64,000 nt of DNA from Steinernema hermaphroditum. Its lineage: Eukaryota; Nematoda; Chromadorea; Rhabditida; Steinernematidae. Of this stretch, positions 61,971 to 64,000 are shown one piece after another. Location: assembly GCA_030435675.1 (NCBI GenBank), contig CM059625.1, forward strand, positions 1,240,001 through 1,304,000, written 5' to 3'. Each line of letters starts with the position of its first letter. Position 1 is the first letter of the stretch. The notes under the pieces are model-generated. The model was not told the origin of the DNA and searched no databases. It worked only from the letters and a program-made list of their open reading frames with translations. Position numbers and translations under genes: made by a program.

Positions 61971-62484
61971 GAGTCTCACTCGTGTCGCGGTGGCGAGCGG
62001 TTGGTCCCTCCGGTCGCTCTCTAAGCGTCGGGTTGGTCAGACAGCAAACCCTGTGGCAGTTGTGAGTGTTCCGGCTTCCAGAGGGAATTGGGACACCCGG
62101 AAGCCGTAGTCCCACCACCGCTGACAACAAGATGTCCGACGCCAGAAATCCGACGCCCGACGCTGCGTGAGATGTCATCCCGAAGGTCACCGACGCTCTG
62201 AGGACACCAATACTGAGGAAGACGCAACCCCCGAACCACGGACTCATCTCTCCTCTGACGCAGAAGCCTCCTCAAACGCCCCGAGAAGAAGAAGTTCGGC
62301 CGCCATTTCCGGAGTTTCGCCGATTCCCAGATGCCCCGTGAAGCGCGCCGTCTCCCACCGGTTCGACGTCAACGCCGCGCCAGGAATGAAGCCGTCTACA
62401 AGTGATATCCTCTGTTGTCTATTAATCGGTGTCATGCAAGGCGTAACGCCTTTGATTCATGAAGTAAAATCGTGAAAAAAAAAT
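61971..62484 (+). mobile_element. 514-bp non-autonomous retroposon (SINE-like, possibly RTE-derived)
   Basis: The element lies between two exact 13-bp copies of CGCTAACGACACG. It is clearly more GC-rich than its surroundings and ends in a nine-A tract. Near its 3' end it has a small hairpin, GGCGTAACGCC, followed by TTTGATTCATGAAG. The inner 102-codon ORF has no reverse transcriptase or endonuclease motif, so the element cannot move alone. A related 3' end on the minus strand near 53770-53830 supports a family. Insertion by target-primed reverse transcription is inferred from the tail and duplication. Confidence 0.8.
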
Positions 62485-62497
62485 CGCTAACGACACG
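62485..62497 (+). repeat. Target-site duplication, right copy
   Basis: Exact match to 61958-61970, directly after the A-rich tail. Confidence 0.85.
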
Positions 62498-63135
62498 CAT
62501 CGGAAGCGGTCATCAACGAGTGTGGACCTTGTTCTGGAAGGACTCTCACCTCTAGGGCACAGTAGATTAGTTGTCACCTAGGTACTACGATCCAAGAGTG
62601 CAGTGACCTGTCTTCAAAAAATCCGATTTTCTACCTCACAATAACTGAAATAGCGCATTGTTTCTATATATTAATTACTACATCGCAAAAGATAATCACA
62701 ACAGATACTACCAACATGAAGGACGAACATCTCCACTAGGACGCGATGTCCACTGTTTTCGCAACTGACATGGTGACTGGCCATGGGAAGAAGAGAATGT
62801 TTGTAATGTTAGTCATTTTCTTTAAGGAACGTGAGTCGATCCATGTTCGACAAAAGCGGTGTTTTTTTTTTTAGTTGCGTCAGTAATGCTTCTTTTTGGA
62901 GAAGTTGTTTGGTCATTTCGATGGCCGTACCTGAAACCTGTGTTTCGGTTTCCTTAACAACGTCGCATTAGTCAGCGTGAGTCCGTGTAGCGTAAACCTT
63001 CCAGCGTGAAAAACTTTACCCATTAGGACGTGAAATGGGAGCAATGTTCTCTGCATGGCCATAGTTCTTTAGTATAAAGCCGAAAATAAAACTCTGGCAA
63101 AGTGTTTGCTTCGCGCGCGGCAGCAGATCGACTTA

Positions 63136-64000
<865 letters not shown>

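Noticed and set aside
62167..62475. 102-codon ORF and opposite-strand ORFs
   Set aside because: Lie inside the GC-rich retroposon and show no reverse transcriptase, endonuclease or gag motif.

Overview
The window reads as a nematode chromosome segment, most likely a clade V (rhabditid or strongylid) species. Introns are very short (mostly 38-60 nt) and end in TTTTCAG-like acceptors. Several start codons sit 2-20 nt behind a strong acceptor, as at spliced-leader sites. There is a nematode-type nuclear hormone receptor, an FMRFamide-like peptide precursor of the FLP-27 type, and intronless replication histone genes ending in the histone stem-loop. Species cannot be named from the sequence alone.

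Region by region. 1-1088: intergenic. 1089-13086: a complete VPS13-family bridge lipid-transfer protein gene, 37 exons that join in frame to 3198 codons plus stop. It uses two GC-AG introns. Its only large intron (4384-5155) hosts, on the opposite strand, a two-exon neuropeptide gene ending in GRMRFG-KR. 13683-14090: tRNA-Glu(UUC) and tRNA-Arg(ACG). 14091-32579: about 18.5 kb with no convincing gene. 32580-35675: an 8-exon nuclear hormone receptor, 472 aa. 35676-41513: intergenic, with a 68-bp minisatellite at about 37.26-37.58 kb. 41514-45861: three same-strand genes spaced 116 and 153 bp apart. They are a 168-aa helical protein, a 71-aa protein and an 884-aa Notch-like receptor. 46297-57778: a five-copy family of unnamed proteins (three apparently intact, two broken) interleaved with the core histones H2A, H2B, H4 and H3. 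59584-61558: two paralogous 85/86-aa zinc-ribbon proteins with the same intron position. 60481 and 63165: a 3'-truncated and an intact tRNA-Pro(UGG). 61971-62484: a retroposon with poly(A) tail and a 13-bp target-site duplication.

The most striking items are (1) the Notch-like receptor, which carries 8 EGF repeats, then LNR x3 + heterodimerisation domain, then a second LNR + heterodimerisation domain, a membrane span and only a ~45-residue tail with no ankyrin repeats; (2) the FLP-27-like neuropeptide gene nested antisense inside the VPS13 gene; (3) the zinc-ribbon paralogue pair; and (4) a 262-bp, nearly perfect inverted repeat carrying tRNA-like sequence between H2A and H2B.

Functionally the genes are mostly independent. 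The histone quartet is one co-regulated module of two divergent pairs. The 41.5-45.9 kb trio has operon-like spacing. The unnamed family has expanded and is decaying around the histone cluster. All exon joins were worked out by hand from splice signals, reading frame and protein resemblance, with no transcript or database check.
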